Assembly (NCBI GenBank): GCA_024220525.1 | Contig: JAMYWO010000145.1 | Coordinates: 85,596-109,777, forward strand | Source of the DNA: Cochliopodium minus | Lineage: Eukaryota > Discosea > Himatismenida > Cochliopodiidae | Direction: 5' to 3' | Length of the DNA: 24,182 nucleotides | In this document: piece after piece, positions 21,661 to 24,182 of the stretch | How the letters are laid out: every line of letters begins with the position of its first letter | Position numbering within the stretch: the first letter of the stretch is position 1 | Position numbers and translations under genes: made by a program | The notes under the pieces: model-generated | The model's database searches: none | Told to the model about the DNA's origin: nothing | The model's input: the letters and a program-made list of their open reading frames with translations, nothing else

Positions 21661-22403
21661 GCTCTCCTGTTTTCTTGTACTCCATTGTATCCAACTAAGT
21701 TCAAAATGGATTTTATTTTCTCTTTGGTCTGAAAAACGAATCTGATCTGTTCTCTGAAAAAATAATCAGTAATGTTGATAAAAAAAAAAATTAAATTTAA
21801 CATTATGAACACCAAAATAATTTACGAATTAATTTAAAAAAATACAAACAACGATATTGGCGATATTTGTTGCAAATATAATATATTTACTAATTGTATT
21901 GGAAATTCATATTTTTAATTTTTTTAAATAATTTTTTCTAATGATCAATATGTCGACATATAATTATGTAGATTCAATTATTTGTTGAATCCAATAATTC
22001 TGAAGATTAGATTTTTTCAAATTTACTACGTAAATTTATTTCAGATCTTATTATAATTATAAAATAACATTCATAAAGAAATAGAAACCTTTGCATTTTA
22101 TAGTAAATTTTATTGTCATCTGTTGCGATCAATATTGAGCTGTATGATGGCGATATAGCGACAACTTTCCCATCAAAATCTCCAAATTCTTTTCCTTGTT
22201 CCCCATATTCTCCCCAACTAGTAAACTGTAACTCAATGCAAGATCATTCATTTTCCAAATGAAATTTTAAGTAATTTTACCTTTCCTTCTTTATTTATGG
22301 CATATGTTGTATAGGAGATGGATGATGTGCAAGGGATTCGTTCAATCAATTCTTTTGTTAATTTGAATTCACCATTTTGGAAATAATCCTCGTAAGAAGA
22401 CAT
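21661..22403 (-). CDS. 5' part of an unidentified gene, propeller-repeat-like
   Basis: Minus-strand exons 22403-22281 (ATG), 22225-22089 and about 21753 or 21751 down to 21661, where the assembly join begins. Phases agree (0, then 2). The protein begins MSSYEDYFQNGEFKLTKELI; the second exon, FTSWGEYGEQGKEFGDFDGK then VVAISPSYSSILIATDDNKI, has the WG..G..G and beta-strand pattern of RCC1 or similar beta-propeller repeats, but one repeat is not enough for a family call. The 334-base intron 22088-21755 is AT-rich with mixed bases and nothing else recognised. With the acceptor at 21753-21752, exon 3 runs open into the RGS reading frame across the 77-base overlap. It may therefore be an alternative N-terminal region of that gene, or a chimeric join. 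Confidence 0.55.
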
Positions 22404-22521
22404 TTTTTTTTTTAAAAATCATCCTAAAAATGATTGGCGCTTATATTTTCAAATATTTTGAATTTAAACTCATAAATGTTGGAGATGTTGAATTAACAGT
22501 TTCAGTTTAAATAAAAAAAAA
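22404..22521. promoter_or_regulatory. Short divergent promoter region
   Basis: Only 118 bases separate the divergent start codons at 22403 (minus) and 22522 (plus). Promoter content is inferred from position; no individual element stands out. Confidence 0.4.
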
Positions 22522-24182
22522 ATGAGTAACTTTTTTTTGAATATTTTCGCTTTTGTTCATTATTTATACTTATATCTAGATAATCATCATATCATTATCC
22601 AAATACAAGGTAAGATTAATTAAATAAAAATGAAAATTAGAAAGAAAATTAAAATTAATTAATTTTTTCAAGGAAACAATCCACCCCAAAATACATTGCA
22701 ATATCATCAACAATATCAAAATACTGTACAATTTCCACCAGGAAACTATCCTCCTCAACAATATCCCCCTTTAAATACAGGATATCCTCCAATTAATTAT
22801 CCTCAAAGCAATCAATATCCAAATCAAAATACATCAGGTCAATATCCACCCCAAACTAATCAATATCCTCCTCAATATCCAGGGCTTCAACTACAAGGAC
22901 AGTATCCACCCCAAACTAGTCAATACCCTCCTCTAACCAATCAATATCCCCCACAACACCAACAATATCCTCCTCTAAACACTTCTCCACAACAAGGACA
23001 GTATCCTCCACAACAAACCACTCCTCAAATCCCTTCCCAAACTCCTTACCCTCCAAGCAATTCCCCAACACCTTCACAACAATCTCTAAACACTTCTCCA
23101 CAATATCCTCCTCTAAACACTTCTCCACAACAACCTTTAAATACATCTCCTCAATATCCCCCTCTAAATACCAACCAATATCCCCCTCAACAACAACAAG
23201 GACAATATCCTCCTCTAAACACTTCTCCTCAACAAGGACAGTATCCTCCACAACAAATCACTCCCCCAACTCATACTCAAACTCCTTACCCTCCAAGCAA
23301 TTCCCCAACACCTTCTCCACAACAATCTCTAAACACTTCTCCACAATATCCTCCTCTAAACACTTCTCCACAACAACCTTTAAATACCAACCAATATCAC
23401 CCACAACAACAACAACAAGGACAATACCCTCCTCTCAACACTTCTCCACAATATCCTCCTCTCAACACTTCTCCACAACAATCTTTAAATACATCTCTAA
23501 ATACCAACCAATATCCCCCTCAACAACAACAAGGACAATACCCTCCTCTAAACACTTCTCCACAACCCCAAGAGCAAGTACACCAACAACAACAAGGCTT
23601 GTACCCTCCTCAAAACTCAAAAGGACAGTTTCCACCTCAAGGTTACAACCTCCAAGTCAACACTTTTGTTCCGACCTATCCTCAACAAGGTCTTCAACCT
23701 CCTCCCCAGATGATTCAAACAAGAAGTAACAAAAAAAAATTTTTTGTTTATTGTTTTTTTTGAAAATATTTTTAAAATTAACCAAAAATTAATCCCCTTT
23801 TAATTAAATTTATTTCAAATTTTTTTAAAAAAATTTCTTTTAATAGACAAATCCATTTCCCCCCTCAGTGACAAACTCCCTTTGAACTTGCAAAGAAATC
23901 AAAGAGACTTTGAAAAGGAAAGAGACGAAAATCTCAATAAGATCCAAAACGCTGTTGGGACCCAGTACAAGTGGACTTTTGACGTGATTGATCCTTTGGG
24001 TTTAAGTAAATAGTTTTGTTTTATTTTTTATTTATTTTTTATTTTTTATTATTCATTTTTCATTTTTTATTTTTTATTTAATATTTTTTATTTATTTTTT
24101 TAAAAAAAATTTAGGCAAAGCGGGAGGAGATTACAAAGACAGAATTTTCGAGGCAACATACAGCTGGGTGTTAGGAGGTCTC
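22522..24182 (+). CDS. Pro/Gln/Tyr-rich protein with C-terminal family-M modules (3' incomplete)
   Basis: Exons 22522-22609, 22673-23725, 23847-24005 and 24115 to the window end, all joined in phase 1. Exon 1 (from ATG at 22522) encodes a hydrophobic, aromatic 29-residue start (MSNFFLNIFAFVHYLYLYLD) that could be a signal peptide or anchor; the start is inferred from phase only. Exon 2 is about 350 residues of YPPQ, YPPL, NTSPQ and QQQ repeats, resembling the Pro/Gln/Tyr-rich tails of annexin VII-like or coat-forming proteins but with no annexin domain in view. Exon 3 carries the module N-half (LPLNLQRNQRDFEKERDENL, NKIQNAVGTQYKWTFDV) and exon 4 begins the C-half (KAGGDYKDRIFEATYSWVLG). By the 77-base overlap it should continue at 20572-21408, giving at least 580 residues. 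No known domain is recognised in the modules. Confidence 0.75.
22963..23387 (+). repeat. Internal ~180-base tandem duplication in the Pro/Gln-rich exon
   Basis: 22963-23144 and 23203-23387 are near-identical, offset 240 bases at the start and 243 at the end because of one inserted codon pair change. Both run from an ACTTCTCCACAACAAGGA-type block through a shared CCTTACCCTCCAAGCAATTC segment to CAACAACCTTTAAATA. Differences are few, so the duplication is recent or homogenised. Confidence 0.8.
24106..24182. other. Terminal 77-base overlap
   Basis: The last 77 bases match 20495-20571 exactly. That the sequence ends precisely where the 77-base identity ends indicates that this window is a whole contig or scaffold ending at a graph vertex. 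Confidence 0.85.

Noticed and set aside
22700-23700. CRISPR-like or satellite array in the YPPQ region
   Set aside because: Repeats are irregular, codon-phased and in an intact open frame with exon borders; this is protein low complexity.

Overview
The window looks like nuclear DNA from an AT-rich, intron-dense microbial eukaryote. Exons of moderate GC are interrupted by short GT-AG introns made almost entirely of T-rich sequence on the sense strand. CTAAT/CTAAC branch-like motifs can be seen near some acceptors, for example before 3682. All three standard stops end recognisable genes (TAA in XRN1, TAG in the phosphate transporter, TGA in the LC8 gene), so the genetic code is standard. The long Asn tracts recall dictyostelid amoebae, but the lineage cannot be fixed from this sequence.

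Layout. 81-1240 (+): 3' part of a gene of unknown family (module family M). 1498-3765 (+): two SAM-like domains fused to an isochorismatase-type hydrolase. 3846-6739 (-): RGS-domain protein. 7033-15031 (+): complete 16-exon XRN1-type 5'-3' exoribonuclease, about 1577 aa. 15070-16246 (-): quinolinate phosphoribosyltransferase, 296 aa. 16557-16994 (+): SGT1-like TPR protein. 17120-17401 (-): dynein light chain LC8. 17518-20064 (-): PiT-family phosphate transporter with three microexons. 20161-20294 (-): last exon of an unidentified gene. 20504-21408 (+): more family-M exons, lying between two single Ns. 21661-22403 (-): fragment of an unidentified gene. 22522-24182 (+): Pro/Gln-rich protein leading into a family-M module, cut by the window end.

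The genes look like unrelated housekeeping and signalling functions (mRNA decay, NAD synthesis, motor complexes, phosphate uptake, G-protein signalling), not an operon-like system. The most unusual content is the undescribed-looking modular family M, the SAM-SAM-hydrolase fusion, and the very small exons of the phosphate transporter.

The right end is an assembly-graph product. Each single N (20494, 21583) is followed by exactly 77 bases that occur elsewhere in the window: 20495-20571 equals the window's last 77 bases (24106-24182), and 21584-21660 equals 6125-6201. A uniform 77-base overlap is what a de Bruijn assembler run at k=77 leaves at contig joins. The sequence after 24182 is therefore probably 20572 onward, and gene order across 20300-21660 should not be trusted.

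Exon boundaries were derived by hand from reading-frame phase, GT-AG sites and family similarity. The summed coding lengths of XRN1, QPRT, the transporter, the RGS gene and the SAM-hydrolase are each divisible by three.
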